From positions 1-64,000 of IMG/VR virus record IMGVR_UViG_3300044609_000483: a stretch of DNA of 64,000 bases; one strand, written 5' to 3'. The first letter of the stretch is position 1; the number at the start of each line of letters is the position of its first letter. Position numbers and translations under genes: made by a program. Source of the DNA: a virus. A model generated the notes under the pieces. That model worked only from the letters and a program-made list of their open reading frames with translations, did no database searches and was not told the DNA's origin. Below, piece by piece: positions 1 through 8,188 of the stretch.

Positions 1-210
1 CTTCTGTTGCTAGGTTATATGTCTGCCGACCCCCCGTTTCCGTAAACCTATTAGGCTACAGTAACTTCAGAACCTCTTAGTAAACCAAGAGTTTCCATTT
101 TCGATAAAACGTCGCCGATTGTTTTTGTGAATCAGTTTTTAAGGAGATTAATTCAGTCTCCACGTGCCCTTTGTCTTCAGCCAATACCTGTCAAATCCAA
201 AAACACCCCC
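1..210 (-). ncRNA. ssrA: tmRNA (ssrA), 5' part, truncated by window edge
   Basis: Read on the minus strand from 210 down, the RNA begins GGGGGUGUUUUUGGAUUUGA and continues CAGG. This aligns without gaps to the first 24 nt of E. coli tmRNA (acceptor strand plus the GGAUUCGAC element). Next comes GGAGA...UCUCC, whose loop UGAAUU can pair with a downstream GAUUCA: the expected first pseudoknot. A sequence AACAAUC-GGC matches the resume site (E. coli AAUAGUC-GCA). An open tag frame ending UAA UAG follows, then a UAGGUU/AACCUA helix. The 3' half (remaining pseudoknots, T arm, CCA end) lies outside the window. tmRNA with SmpB rescues stalled ribosomes. A phage copy would act on late phage mRNAs or retag host proteins. 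SmpB was not seen here. Confidence 0.85.
51..116 (-). other. Predicted tmRNA tag-peptide reading frame
   Basis: If the resume codon is GGC at 116-114, by alignment to the E. coli resume site, the frame encodes 21 residues. It begins GDVLSKMETL and ends GSEVTVA, followed by tandem stops UAA UAG. The tag is longer than the usual 8-15 residues. It ends in Val-Thr-Val-Ala instead of the common Leu-Ala-Ala. The exact resume codon is an inference. Confidence 0.5.
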
Positions 211-216
211 ATATGT

Positions 217-245
217 CAAATAACTTGTTATATTATAAATACAAA
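217..245 (-). promoter_or_regulatory. Putative tmRNA promoter of Bacteroidota type
   Basis: Relative to the inferred 5' end at 210, TTTG lies at -35 to -32 and GTTATTTG at -14 to -7, 17 nt apart. This resembles the Bacteroidota TTTG / TAnnTTTG arrangement, with only the TTTG half of the -7 element conserved. Confidence 0.35.
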
Positions 246-279
246 TATAAATGTAAAATTACAATAATCAAAATTTTTT

Positions 280-288
280 GATATTTAT
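280..288 (+). promoter_or_regulatory. Late-type box GATATTTAT
   Basis: The box ends 5 nt before the ATG at 294. It is the first of a recurrent family in this window. If it works as a -7/-10 element the transcript would be nearly leaderless. Confidence 0.45.
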
Positions 289-293
289 TTTAT

Positions 294-1382
294 ATGGAGA
301 AAAATAGTGAGTTATATGAATTGCTAGACGAATTAGTTAAAGGAGAAGATGTGTCCTGGAATAGAACCATATATACTGATGACAAACTGGTGGATTATAT
401 TAGTCAAGACAAGGATAATAAAAAAGCAAGTACTATTATTATTGAATTTCCAGATGAGGAGGATTTTTTATACACTCTGGGTGTTGATGATGATGATGAT
501 ATATACACATATAGAAGATTTAATTATGATAGTTATGGTTCTGACATAGATTATTATAGATACGAAGAGGATTTTAGAGAAGGTTATTTATTGGATAATT
601 TTGATGAATCTAACACCCTAAAACTTAATAATATTTTAAGGTTTTTAAATCCTTCATTAATTGGTGGAGATAAGGATAAAATAGCGCAATTTTTAACTCA
701 GTCATTCCCAAGTGAAAGTGATGAAATAATTTATGAATATGGTTATAGAGATCGTGACTGTATAGAAAGGGCAGTAAAAGAAGAAATTAATAGTGAAACA
801 AAAAATCCATATGTTAGATTTGGAATAAAAGAAATATATAATGGACGTAGATATGAAACAAATGTTGGGATTATATATCATTGGTATAAACAATTAAAGT
901 GTCCCACATACGACCTAAAGGAACTTTTAACCTTATTAATTAGTAGATACACAAAAACTAATATCGGTGGTTGGTATGAGTTGGAATATAACACGTATTG
1001 TAACGACTTTGATAGTGAGGGATTTCAAAGGGATGTGTCTAACATATTAGATAAAATAAGTGATGAAATTGAAGATTCTGATAAGTATGTTGATATTGAA
1101 GAGTATAAAAATTTATTAAATAAGATTATTGAACTTGGTGGATTTAAAAATGTATTAACTTTACCAAAAGATAAAACAATAAAATATGTAATTAAAGGTA
1201 TTGATCCAATGACAAATAAAGTTCGTTTAGTTGTTCAATATGATACTAGTCACCCGGATTATGATGGTTCCCTTAGATCAATAACAAAAGACAGATCCGT
1301 TGATTTTGAAGGGTTAAACTTATTCCTTTACCATCCAGAATTGTTTAAAGAAAGTAGAATAATAATAGAAAGATTTTTTTAA
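294..1382 (+). CDS. Unknown acidic, Tyr-rich protein, 362 aa
   Basis: I do not recognise this protein. It is soluble-looking, rich in Asp, Glu, Tyr and Ile, and has a run of five Asp near residues 64-68. There is no signal peptide, membrane segment or obvious catalytic motif. The ATG follows an AT-rich leader and a GATATTTAT box, with no ribosome binding site, as elsewhere in this phage. It is the first of three co-oriented genes (294-3005), each preceded by its own box, so they may be separate transcription units. It lies just behind the promoter of the divergent tmRNA. It is certainly coding, because the frame is long and codon use matches its neighbours, but the function is unknown. Confidence 0.8.
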   Translation: MEKNSELYELLDELVKGEDVSWNRTIYTDDKLVDYISQDKDNKKASTIIIEFPDEEDFLYTLGVDDDDDIYTYRRFNYDSYGSDIDYYRYEEDFREGYLLDNFDESNTLKLNNILRFLNPSLIGGDKDKIAQFLTQSFPSESDEIIYEYGYRDRDCIERAVKEEINSETKNPYVRFGIKEIYNGRRYETNVGIIYHWYKQLKCPTYDLKELLTLLISRYTKTNIGGWYELEYNTYCNDFDSEGFQRDVSNILDKISDEIEDSDKYVDIEEYKNLLNKIIELGGFKNVLTLPKDKTIKYVIKGIDPMTNKVRLVVQYDTSHPDYDGSLRSITKDRSVDFEGLNLFLYHPELFKESRIIIERFF

Positions 1383-1397
1383 TTCAAATAAGTTTTA

Positions 1398-1405
1398 TAT
1401 ATTTG
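1398..1405 (+). promoter_or_regulatory. TATATTTG box, exact TAnnTTTG
   Basis: This is an exact match to the Bacteroidota -7 element TAnnTTTG. It ends 4 nt before the ATG at 1410, so a transcript started from it would be essentially leaderless. Confidence 0.45.
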
Positions 1406-1409
1406 TGGT

Positions 1410-2195
1410 ATGGAAAGAAATTTTGAGTTATTAAAACAGGTTTTATCTGTTCCCACAAAAACTTATCAAGAAGATTTGATGATTGATTTTATAACAACTT
1501 GGTTGGAGGAAAATAAAATCCCCTTCTACGTTGACCAATTTTACAATATCTACGCCACAAAACAAACTGATGAGAATATTGATTATTTTCCTTGTGTGGT
1601 TGCACATACGGATACCGTACATACAATTGATTCAATCAATGTTGTTGAAGAACAATTACCTAATGCCCAGAAAGAAATTAAACTTTCTTTAAAGGCTTAC
1701 AATAATGATGGCGAACCAACCGGTATTGGCGGTGATGATAAGTGTGGTGTGTATGGTTGTTTGGAACTTTTAAATGAATTACCGAACCTTAAAGCGGCAT
1801 TTTTTGTTGCTGAGGAAACAGGATGTAAAGGTTCGTTTAATGCGGATCCTGAATTCTTCACTAATGTCGGGTACGTAATTCAATTCGACGCTCCAGAAAA
1901 CAATATGATTTCAGAATTTCTAATGAACAGACCAATGTTTAATAGAGATAGTGAATTCTTTAACGTTGGGGGTAGTTTGATAACGGAACATTTTCCTGGA
2001 GATACAAAATATCATAGGCACCCATATACTGACATATACCCACTAAATAAAAACTTTGGTCTGTCTTGTTTTAATATCTCCATTGGATATTACAACTATC
2101 ATACAAGAAATGAGTATGTTGTTGTTGAGGATACCTATAACGGAATTAAGGTTGGTAAGTTAATGATTGAAAATTTAGGTTACACCAAACATTAA
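1410..2195 (+). CDS. M20/M42-like zinc metallopeptidase (clan MH), 261 aa
   Basis: Probable di-zinc exopeptidase or deacylase of the M20/M28/M42 fold. Visible ligand motifs, in family order, are HTD at residues 66-68 (AHTDTV), GIGGDDKCG at 106-114 with the bridging Asp, EE at 135-136 (AEETGCKGS: general base plus ligand), D160 in QFDAPE, and a late His231 in NYHTRNEY. The protein is short (261 aa against 350-400), consistent with absence of the inserted dimerisation domain. There is no signal peptide, so it is cytoplasmic. Substrate cannot be read from sequence; peptide turnover is plausible, but it could also act on an acylated amino acid. Such enzymes are uncommon in phages. The start ATG is 4 nt after a TAnnTTTG box. 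Confidence 0.75.
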   Translation: MERNFELLKQVLSVPTKTYQEDLMIDFITTWLEENKIPFYVDQFYNIYATKQTDENIDYFPCVVAHTDTVHTIDSINVVEEQLPNAQKEIKLSLKAYNNDGEPTGIGGDDKCGVYGCLELLNELPNLKAAFFVAEETGCKGSFNADPEFFTNVGYVIQFDAPENNMISEFLMNRPMFNRDSEFFNVGGSLITEHFPGDTKYHRHPYTDIYPLNKNFGLSCFNISIGYYNYHTRNEYVVVEDTYNGIKVGKLMIENLGYTKH

Positions 2196-2211
2196 TTTTT
2201 TCATAGTTTAT

Positions 2212-2220
2212 TATATTTAT
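2212..2220 (+). promoter_or_regulatory. Late-type box TATATTTAT
   Basis: Box 14 nt upstream of the ATG at 2235, followed by an A-rich leader. Confidence 0.4.
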
Positions 2221-2234
2221 AATAAAAATCAAAT

Positions 2235-3005
2235 ATGAAAAAATTTATAATTACAGAAGAAGAAAAGAAAAACATACTTAATCAACATAAAGACGCAACA
2301 AAAAATCATTATTTAATTTCTGAAGCTTTAGGTGGTCAGGATATAAGTTCTGAAGACAGACAGAAAAAAAAATATCCAAATGGATTTAATATCCCATATA
2401 CTATAACATCATACGGTAGTTCTACATTTTCAAACGGTATTGATATAATTAATAAAAATGACCCAAAAATTAAAGAAATATTACTTACAATATCTGACTT
2501 ATTAAAAGTAACAAAAGGTAGTGTTAATGTTATTGTGAATGGTGGGGCTTCAGCCGTTAATAGTTCTTCTGGTTATAATAATAAATCTTTGGCTACAAGA
2601 AGAAGGGATAATTTAATAAAACTTATAAAAGATAATTCGCAATCACTAAGATTGAATGTAACGCCAGGAGCAACAGTTATTGGTAAATCAACAGTAAAAG
2701 ATAGCGCGGCTTCAACAAAAGAACAATATGTTTCCGCATCAATATCTGGTGTAGGAACAATGAACGTACCAATTAAAGCTGAAAAAGGTGACAATACTAA
2801 TACATATATACCAGAACCAGGACCAAAAATTGTTAATAAAAAAGTAATTAAACCAAAACCAGGACCAAACCCAAAACGGAAAATTAAAAGAGTTTGTGTT
2901 AAGATACCTGAACAATATTTAGATAAATTTAAACAAAAAGTAAGGGAATTTAAAAGGGAAAACTCTTTAGGGGATATTCCTTATGGTGTTTATGATGTAA
3001 AATAA
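2235..3005 (+). CDS. Probable virion protein with cleavable leader and OmpA-like middle, 256 aa
   Basis: The N-terminus (residues 1-30, beginning MKKFIITEEEKKNILNQHKD) is charged and helical. It ends in YLISE|A at 30/31, which fits the T4 gp21 prohead-protease rule (Ile/Leu-x-Glu, then a small residue). Residues about 105-145 contain VIVNGGAS and NNKSLATRRRDNLIKLI. This recalls the OmpA-like peptidoglycan-binding pattern (beta strand, then N..L...R....V), but the match is weak. The C-terminus is basic and Pro/Lys-rich (PKPGPNPKRKIKR), suggesting nucleic-acid or wall contact. No signal peptide is seen. My reading is a head-internal or injected protein; function is uncertain. Confidence 0.5.
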   Translation: MKKFIITEEEKKNILNQHKDATKNHYLISEALGGQDISSEDRQKKKYPNGFNIPYTITSYGSSTFSNGIDIINKNDPKIKEILLTISDLLKVTKGSVNVIVNGGASAVNSSSGYNNKSLATRRRDNLIKLIKDNSQSLRLNVTPGATVIGKSTVKDSAASTKEQYVSASISGVGTMNVPIKAEKGDNTNTYIPEPGPKIVNKKVIKPKPGPNPKRKIKRVCVKIPEQYLDKFKQKVREFKRENSLGDIPYGVYDVK

Positions 3006-3007
3006 TA

Positions 3008-3036
3008 AAAATGGAGGGTTTTTAATCCTCCTTTTT
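3008..3036. terminator. Bidirectional terminator between convergent genes
   Basis: GGAGG / CCTCC stem (3013-3017 with 3027-3031) followed by T-rich sequence on both strands. It ends the plus unit at 3005 and overlaps the stop codon of the minus-strand Clp gene at 3022. Confidence 0.6.
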
Positions 3037-5076
3037 CTTTCTACCTCGTTTCTTTGGTTCCTGAATTGTGTGGTCTTCAATTACAATCTCCTCACCCTCT
3101 TTTACAAGTAACATATATTCGGTACCCTCAACAACTTCACTAAGAAGTATTTTTTCTGAAATTAAATCTTCAATCTTATTTTGGATTGCCCTTTTAATTG
3201 GTCTTGCTCCGTATGTTTCATCAAACCCCACCTTAGATATGATCGTAACAACAGATTCTTCATATGTAAAATTATATCTCATTGATTTTAATCTTTTAAT
3301 AAGGATATCGATCTCAAGTTTAACTATTTTATCCACATGTTCTTTTTTAAGTGAATTAAAGATAATTACATCATCAATTCTATTTAAAAATTCAGGAGCA
3401 AAAAACTTACTTAATTCCTTTTTAATAATGTCTCTTTTATGTTCCTCAAGAACTTCCTCACTTGTATTGTTTGTTTTAAATCCCATTCCTCCACCAAACT
3501 CTTGAACTTTTCTAACCCCAATGTTTGATGTCATAATTATTAAACAATTTTTAAAATTGATTTTTCTACCAAGACCATCAGTCATATGTCCATCATCTAA
3601 CATCTGGAGTAATGTTGAAAATATGTCTTTATTTGCTTTTTCAATTTCATCAAATAAAATAACCGAATATGGTTTGTTTTTAACTTGTTCTGTAAGTTGT
3701 CCACCTTCTTCGTGACCAACGTATCCTGGAGGTGACCCAATTAATCTAGAGATGGTGTGTTTTTCTTGGTATTCAGACATATCAACTCTAATTAAACTAT
3801 CTTCATTACCAAAAATTTCTTTAGCCAATCTTTTAGCCAAAAACGTTTTACCAACACCGGTTGACCCCAAGAAAATAAATGACCCAATAGGTCTATTAGG
3901 ATCTTTAATACCAACTCTATTTCTTCTAATTGATTTTGATATTTTTCCAACCGCATCCTCTTGACCAATAACCGTAGAATTTAAAGTCTTTTCAAGACTA
4001 ACTAATGAATTTTTTTCATCAATATTAATTTTACTTACAGGAATTTTAGTCATATTAGACACAACTTCATAAATTAAATCTTCTGGAATATGTCTTTTAC
4101 TATTTTTAAGTTCTTCCTCAAATTTTCTTTTTCCAGCCTCTAATTGTGTTAATATATTTTTTTCCCTATCTCTAAGTTCTGCCGCTAACTCATAGTTTTG
4201 TTTTTTAATAACCTCAGCCTTTTCCCTTTTTATATCTTGAGATATCTGTTTTAATTTTTCAATATGTTCTGGGAGTTTAATATCTATTTGCATTCTTGAA
4301 CCGACCTCATCTAAGATATCAAACGCCTTATCTGGAAATTCTCGGTCTGTTATATATCTATCTGCCAATTCTACACATAAACGTAATGACTCATCACTAT
4401 AATTCACATTATGGTGTTCTTCGTATTTACCCTTACTTTGTTTTAAAATTTCTAATGTTTCTTCTTTTGTTGAAGGGTCTACAATTATTTTTTGAAACCT
4501 TCTTTCAAGAGCTCCGTCCTTTTCAAAATGTTTACGGTATTCGTCTAATGTTGTGGCCCCAATACATTGTATTTCACCACGAGATAATGCTGGTTTGAAT
4601 ATATTTGATGCATCTAATGACCCTGAACTATTACCCGCACCAACCATTGTGTGTACCTCATCTATAAAAATAATTATATCTGGGTTACTTTGTATCTCTT
4701 CAATAATCACCTTCATTCTCTCTTCAAATTGACCTCTATATTTTGTACCAGCAACAACTGAATTAATGTCTAACGAAACAATTCTTTTTTCGGATAAATT
4801 TTTAGGACAATCCCCATTATGTATCATCATTGCAAGACCCTCAACTATTGCCGTTTTACCCGCTCCAGGTTCTCCAATAATGATGGGGTTATTTTTTTTC
4901 CTTCTTGACAATACTTGGGCAATTCTTAAAATCTCTTTTTCACGACCAATCACTGTGTCTAATTTTCCTTGACTTGCAAGTTTAATTAAATCTTTACTAA
5001 AATTATCTAAAACTGGTGTTCCACCCCCTTCAGGTTTTTTTTTATTTTTATCTCCCTCATCAATAAATTCTATCAT
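3022..5076 (-). CDS. ClpC/ClpA-like double AAA+ unfoldase, 684 aa
   Basis: Hsp100 class I unfoldase that threads proteins through a hexameric ring. The first AAA module has Walker A GEPGAGKT (68-75), Walker B IIIFIDE (to 140) and pore loop KYRG near 112-115. A UVR-like linker (KKQNYELAAELRDRE, about 291-305), typical of ClpC/ClpE, follows. The second module has Walker A GSTGVGKT (404-411), Walker B ILFDE (to 477) and pore loop GYVG (451-454). The two N-terminal Clp_N repeats are absent; the protein starts about 20 residues before the first AAA region. The tripeptide MGF at 531-533 is where ClpP-dependent Clp ATPases carry their hydrophobic-Gly-Phe/Leu ClpP loop, so docking to host ClpP is plausible. 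No ClpP gene was seen. The C-terminus is Lys/Arg-rich (KKRGRKKKED). Confidence 0.9.
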   Translation of the reverse strand: MIEFIDEGDKNKKKPEGGGTPVLDNFSKDLIKLASQGKLDTVIGREKEILRIAQVLSRRKKNNPIIIGEPGAGKTAIVEGLAMMIHNGDCPKNLSEKRIVSLDINSVVAGTKYRGQFEERMKVIIEEIQSNPDIIIFIDEVHTMVGAGNSSGSLDASNIFKPALSRGEIQCIGATTLDEYRKHFEKDGALERRFQKIIVDPSTKEETLEILKQSKGKYEEHHNVNYSDESLRLCVELADRYITDREFPDKAFDILDEVGSRMQIDIKLPEHIEKLKQISQDIKREKAEVIKKQNYELAAELRDREKNILTQLEAGKRKFEEELKNSKRHIPEDLIYEVVSNMTKIPVSKINIDEKNSLVSLEKTLNSTVIGQEDAVGKISKSIRRNRVGIKDPNRPIGSFIFLGSTGVGKTFLAKRLAKEIFGNEDSLIRVDMSEYQEKHTISRLIGSPPGYVGHEEGGQLTEQVKNKPYSVILFDEIEKANKDIFSTLLQMLDDGHMTDGLGRKINFKNCLIIMTSNIGVRKVQEFGGGMGFKTNNTSEEVLEEHKRDIIKKELSKFFAPEFLNRIDDVIIFNSLKKEHVDKIVKLEIDILIKRLKSMRYNFTYEESVVTIISKVGFDETYGARPIKRAIQNKIEDLISEKILLSEVVEGTEYMLLVKEGEEIVIEDHTIQEPKKRGRKKKED

Positions 5077-5159
5077 AATAATTTGTTTTACATAAGTGTA
5101 ACTATAAGGTCGTATGTAGTCAATAATTTTAACAACTTGTTAGTTTGTTTTTTATAATA

Positions 5160-5210
5160 CTGACATTTTGTCAGGTTTTTACCCAAAAGGGTGTATTTTT
5201 TTTTTATTAA
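5160..5210. promoter_or_regulatory. Two small inverted repeats in a divergent leader
   Basis: CTGACA-TTT-TGTCAG (5160-5174) is followed by GTTTTT, then ACCC-AAAA-GGGT (5181-5192), then a run of T. They lie between the minus Clp gene and the plus KTSC gene. They could be weak terminators on the plus strand or an operator. They fill most of the 159-nt gap. Confidence 0.3.
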
Positions 5211-5213
5211 AAA

Positions 5214-5222
5214 TATATTTAT
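5214..5222 (+). promoter_or_regulatory. Late-type box TATATTTAT
   Basis: Box 13 nt upstream of the ATG at 5236. Confidence 0.4.
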
Positions 5223-5235
5223 ATAAAAAAACATT

Positions 5236-5481
5236 ATGGCAATTACTAAAGAAGAAATAAAAGGAACAAAAATTTTAAATGAGGTTGAGTCATCTAATAT
5301 CATTAAGACAGAATACGACACTCAAACTAAAAAAATGATTACGGAATTTAAAAATGGTATGAGATACGAATATGAAGAAGTTCCTCACCAAACATATACC
5401 CAATTTAGAACCGCTAAATCACAAGGGTCGTTTTTTAATACAAACATTTCAAAGGTATTTAAATATAAAAAGTTAAGTTAA
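5236..5481 (+). CDS. KTSC-domain small protein, 81 aa
   Basis: The C-terminal two thirds match the KTSC domain pattern: a short beta hairpin (Tyr-Asp ... F.NG..YEYEEVP), then YTQFRTAKSQGSFFNTNIS, with the conserved F..A.S.G.FFN..I core. KTSC domains are small single-domain proteins common in phages and bacteria, sometimes fused to lysyl-tRNA synthetase-like or nucleic-acid enzymes. Their biochemical role is not established. It is followed 24 nt later by the nucleotidyltransferase gene, which has its own box. Confidence 0.7.
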   Translation: MAITKEEIKGTKILNEVESSNIIKTEYDTQTKKMITEFKNGMRYEYEEVPHQTYTQFRTAKSQGSFFNTNISKVFKYKKLS

Positions 5482-5492
5482 TTTAAATTTCA

Positions 5493-5501
5493 AGTATTTA
5501 T
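5493..5501 (+). promoter_or_regulatory. Late-type box AGTATTTAT
   Basis: Box ends 4 nt before the ATG at 5506; an example that implies an almost leaderless message. Confidence 0.4.
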
Positions 5502-5505
5502 TATT

Positions 5506-6243
5506 ATGAATAATACGGAAATTTTAAAAAGTTTTGAAACACAAAATGAACTTAATTCTAAAATCTGGAATAAAAAAGGTAATAAATACGAAATAAACCC
5601 AGAAGTTAGAAAAAAATTATTAGAGGTTTCAAATTTATTTATAGATTTTTTAGGTATAGATATCCTAATAACAGACATAATAATGATAGGTTCTTTAACT
5701 AATTATAATTGGTCAAAATATTCTGATGTTGATTTACACATCGTATTAAATTATTCTCAGTTTCCTGAAAATGCAAAAGATTTATATATGGAGTTTTTTG
5801 ATTTAAAAAAAATAGTATTTAATCAAAAACATAATATAAAATTGTTTGGGTACGAAGTTGAGTGTTTTGTCCAAGACGAAACTGGAGTTACCTTTAGTTC
5901 TGGGGTTTATTCAATCCTTTACGACATGTGGGTAAATGAACCAAATAAAGGTGATATGAAAGATATTGATGTGGAATTAATAAAGGAAAAATCAAAACAA
6001 TGGATGAAAATTATTGATGGTGTTGTTGATAACATCAAAGATGAAAGTCCGGATGAAATAAAGTCAATTGTAAAGAAATACAAAGAAAAGCTTAAAAAGT
6101 TTAGAAATTGTGGGTTAGAAAAAGGTGGAGAAATGTCACTTGAGAATCTAGCGTTCAAATTAATTAGAAGAAATGGTTATATTGAAAAACTATATGACAT
6201 ACCGACAGAAATTATAGATAAAAAATTATCTATGAAACAATAA
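5506..6243 (+). CDS. Pol-beta-superfamily nucleotidyltransferase, 245 aa
   Basis: The signature GSLTNYNWSKYSDVDLH (62-78) is the nucleotidyltransferase G-S-x(n)-D-x-D metal-binding motif (D74, D76) with a hydrophobic strand after it. A third acidic residue probably lies in YEVECFVQDE (near 120-130). Such proteins transfer a nucleotide to small molecules, RNA or protein; some are toxins or tRNA modifiers, so the substrate is open. The C-terminal third is helical and Lys-rich. This N..WSKYSDVDLH subgroup is familiar from T4-type phages of Bacteroidota, but I cannot name a tested function. Confidence 0.75.
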   Translation: MNNTEILKSFETQNELNSKIWNKKGNKYEINPEVRKKLLEVSNLFIDFLGIDILITDIIMIGSLTNYNWSKYSDVDLHIVLNYSQFPENAKDLYMEFFDLKKIVFNQKHNIKLFGYEVECFVQDETGVTFSSGVYSILYDMWVNEPNKGDMKDIDVELIKEKSKQWMKIIDGVVDNIKDESPDEIKSIVKKYKEKLKKFRNCGLEKGGEMSLENLAFKLIRRNGYIEKLYDIPTEIIDKKLSMKQ

Positions 6244-6276
6244 TTTAACAAATCAACAAATAAACATATTTATTGA

Positions 6277-6285
6277 TATATTTAT
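6277..6285 (+). promoter_or_regulatory. Late-type box TATATTTAT
   Basis: Box 32 nt upstream of the ATG at 6318; it would serve the overlapping cluster 6318-10541. Confidence 0.4.
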
Positions 6286-6317
6286 ATAAAAAATAATATT
6301 TTAAAAACAAATATACT

Positions 6318-7784
6318 ATGGGAGGATTAAGACCTATTGGAAGTGAAAAATTGCAAGGTATGGACAAGATTCGTAGAATTATGGAAATTGCCAGATTTAA
6401 CGAAGTTTTACCACAATCCATAAATGAAAACAAATCAACTGAATACACTATACCTTTGGCGGATGGTAACACATATGCTATTGTTAAAGAAAGACAAGGT
6501 TATATTATTAAACTAAGTTTAAACGAATCTATAACAGATTATGTTGAACCTATGCAAAGTAGGAAATACTACCCATCATATTCCCAAGCCTTAAAAAGAT
6601 TAAATTTAATGGCCAAAGAATACAACGGTTTGTACGGAAACGATGAAGGTATCTCTCTTTTTACAGAGCAAAAAAAAAAGTTTAAACTAAGATTACCTAA
6701 AACAAATACGGAAGAAATTCCCACACCATCTCCGGCACCAGAATTAGCTCCGGCACCGGCACCTATTACCCCACCGGCACCTATTACCCCACCGGTACCT
6801 GTTGATGATATGGGAGGTGATATGCCCCCACCACCATCTGATATGGGAGGTGATATGCCTCCACCACCGGAAGGAATGGGTGATGATATGGGAGGTGATA
6901 TGCCTCCACCACCGGAAGGAATGGGTGATGATATGGGAGATATGGATGATGAAATGCCACCACTTCCTGATGATATGGGAGATGATATGGGTGACGAATC
7001 AAAAAAAGAAGAAGGAACTTCTTTTAAAATTATCCAGAAACTTACAGGTAAATTAGCACAAAAAATCAGAAAATTTAACGATAAAGATGAAATGGATGGT
7101 AATGATGTTAAATACATTATTAATTCTATTTTATCCGCTATTGATGTTGATGTATTAGACGATGATGATCTTGAAGAAATTATATCAAGATTAGAGGGTG
7201 ATTATGATGATGAAGATAAAGACGAAGAGGATGATGACAATGAAGACGAAGATTTATCAATGGAAGAACCTTCAGATATGGGAGATGATGAATTACCTCC
7301 ACCACCACCAGAAGGAGGAGAAATGACTGAATATGACACACCTACACTTGGGGATGCGGTTAATCGTTTGGCAACAACAACAATGGCTGATGGTCTATCT
7401 AAAATGAGTGGTGAAATGGGTGAAGAATATCCTAAACATGGGGCAAGAACCAGTCAAAGAAATTATAACCATTTTGAACACGGAACATTTGGTGAGTCAA
7501 AAGTGGATAAAATTATTTCAAAATATTTTAATATTACTAACAAGGATGTAATGATTAACGAAAGTAAGGGAATTAAAAGAAAAGAAGAAATGGAAAAATT
7601 AAGAGAAAAAAATATTAAAGGAATAAAAAGATTATCTGAAAATATTAAACAAGAAAGAATGTCTCTTAAATTTATTGAAATAAACCCAACATCAAAATTA
7701 GCCGGTTTATCTAATAAAGGTAATTTAGTTTTTATTGATGGTTTAACAGAAAGAAAAATAACAACGAACGGTAAAGTACTATGA
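6318..7784 (+). CDS. Probable virion protein with Met/Pro/Gly/Asp repeats, 488 aa
   Basis: Three parts are visible. Residues 1-130 are a folded N-terminal region (MGGLRPIGSEKLQGMDKIRR start) with a possible gp21 site SINE|N at 37/38. Residues about 135-235 are a low-complexity tract of Ala-Pro (APAPITPPAP) then repeated DMGGDMPPPPEGMGD units, visible also at DNA level (6808-6990). Residues 235-340 are very acidic. The C-terminal 90 residues are Lys-rich and helical and end in a small beta-like module (FIEINPTSKLAGLSNKGNLV). The gene heads a translationally coupled cluster (4-nt ATGA overlap with the next). Function is unknown; a head or scaffold-associated structural protein is my inference from repeats, acidity and position. 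Confidence 0.5.
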   Translation: MGGLRPIGSEKLQGMDKIRRIMEIARFNEVLPQSINENKSTEYTIPLADGNTYAIVKERQGYIIKLSLNESITDYVEPMQSRKYYPSYSQALKRLNLMAKEYNGLYGNDEGISLFTEQKKKFKLRLPKTNTEEIPTPSPAPELAPAPAPITPPAPITPPVPVDDMGGDMPPPPSDMGGDMPPPPEGMGDDMGGDMPPPPEGMGDDMGDMDDEMPPLPDDMGDDMGDESKKEEGTSFKIIQKLTGKLAQKIRKFNDKDEMDGNDVKYIINSILSAIDVDVLDDDDLEEIISRLEGDYDDEDKDEEDDDNEDEDLSMEEPSDMGDDELPPPPPEGGEMTEYDTPTLGDAVNRLATTTMADGLSKMSGEMGEEYPKHGARTSQRNYNHFEHGTFGESKVDKIISKYFNITNKDVMINESKGIKRKEEMEKLREKNIKGIKRLSENIKQERMSLKFIEINPTSKLAGLSNKGNLVFIDGLTERKITTNGKVL

Positions 7785-8188
7785 GTTTTTTAATTTACAT
7801 AAATGGATTAGGCCCAAATTATAGGGGAGAAAACATTTATGAATTTATATTTTCAGATAGTATTGATGAGATTTGGGGTGAAGGTTGGGAATTAAAACCA
7901 GCTAATGGATACCCAAGTCCTCCAGATGTTGAACACGTGAAAAAGGTTGGTACCTTAACCAACGGGGAAATAACATTAGAGTTGGTGCAAAACTCAGATG
8001 TATTTTCTGTTCAGGATTCAATAGACGGTGTATTGGCTTTGGGTTGGGAAAAAGAAGAAGACATTGATTTCTCATTAGTCAAACGACTTGTTTTCAAGTT
8101 TGGTGATGAGGAACAGATAGTTAAAGATAAACTGTATGAGAGAGATCTTGTATTAGAATTTGAAAAAAAAGTAGTATATGAAAACTAA
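7781..8188 (+). CDS. Unknown 135-aa protein in structural cluster
   Basis: Not recognised. It is a compact alpha/beta protein rich in Glu, Trp and Gly (EIWGEGWELKPANGYPSPP near residues 30-50), with no motif I can name. It starts inside the stop of the preceding gene (ATGA at 7781) and overlaps the next start by 11 nt. It is therefore translated as part of the 6318-10541 polycistron and probably acts with those proteins. The tight coupling and conserved-looking hydrophobic core support a real gene. Confidence 0.65.
   Translation: MSFLIYINGLGPNYRGENIYEFIFSDSIDEIWGEGWELKPANGYPSPPDVEHVKKVGTLTNGEITLELVQNSDVFSVQDSIDGVLALGWEKEEDIDFSLVKRLVFKFGDEEQIVKDKLYERDLVLEFEKKVVYEN

Noticed and set aside
1-293. 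Protein-coding fragment entering from the window's left edge
   Set aside because: All three plus frames stop early, and the minus strand is explained by tmRNA structure.
3068-3964. Plus-strand open frames opposite the Clp gene
   Set aside because: Shadows of the unambiguous minus-strand ClpC-like gene.
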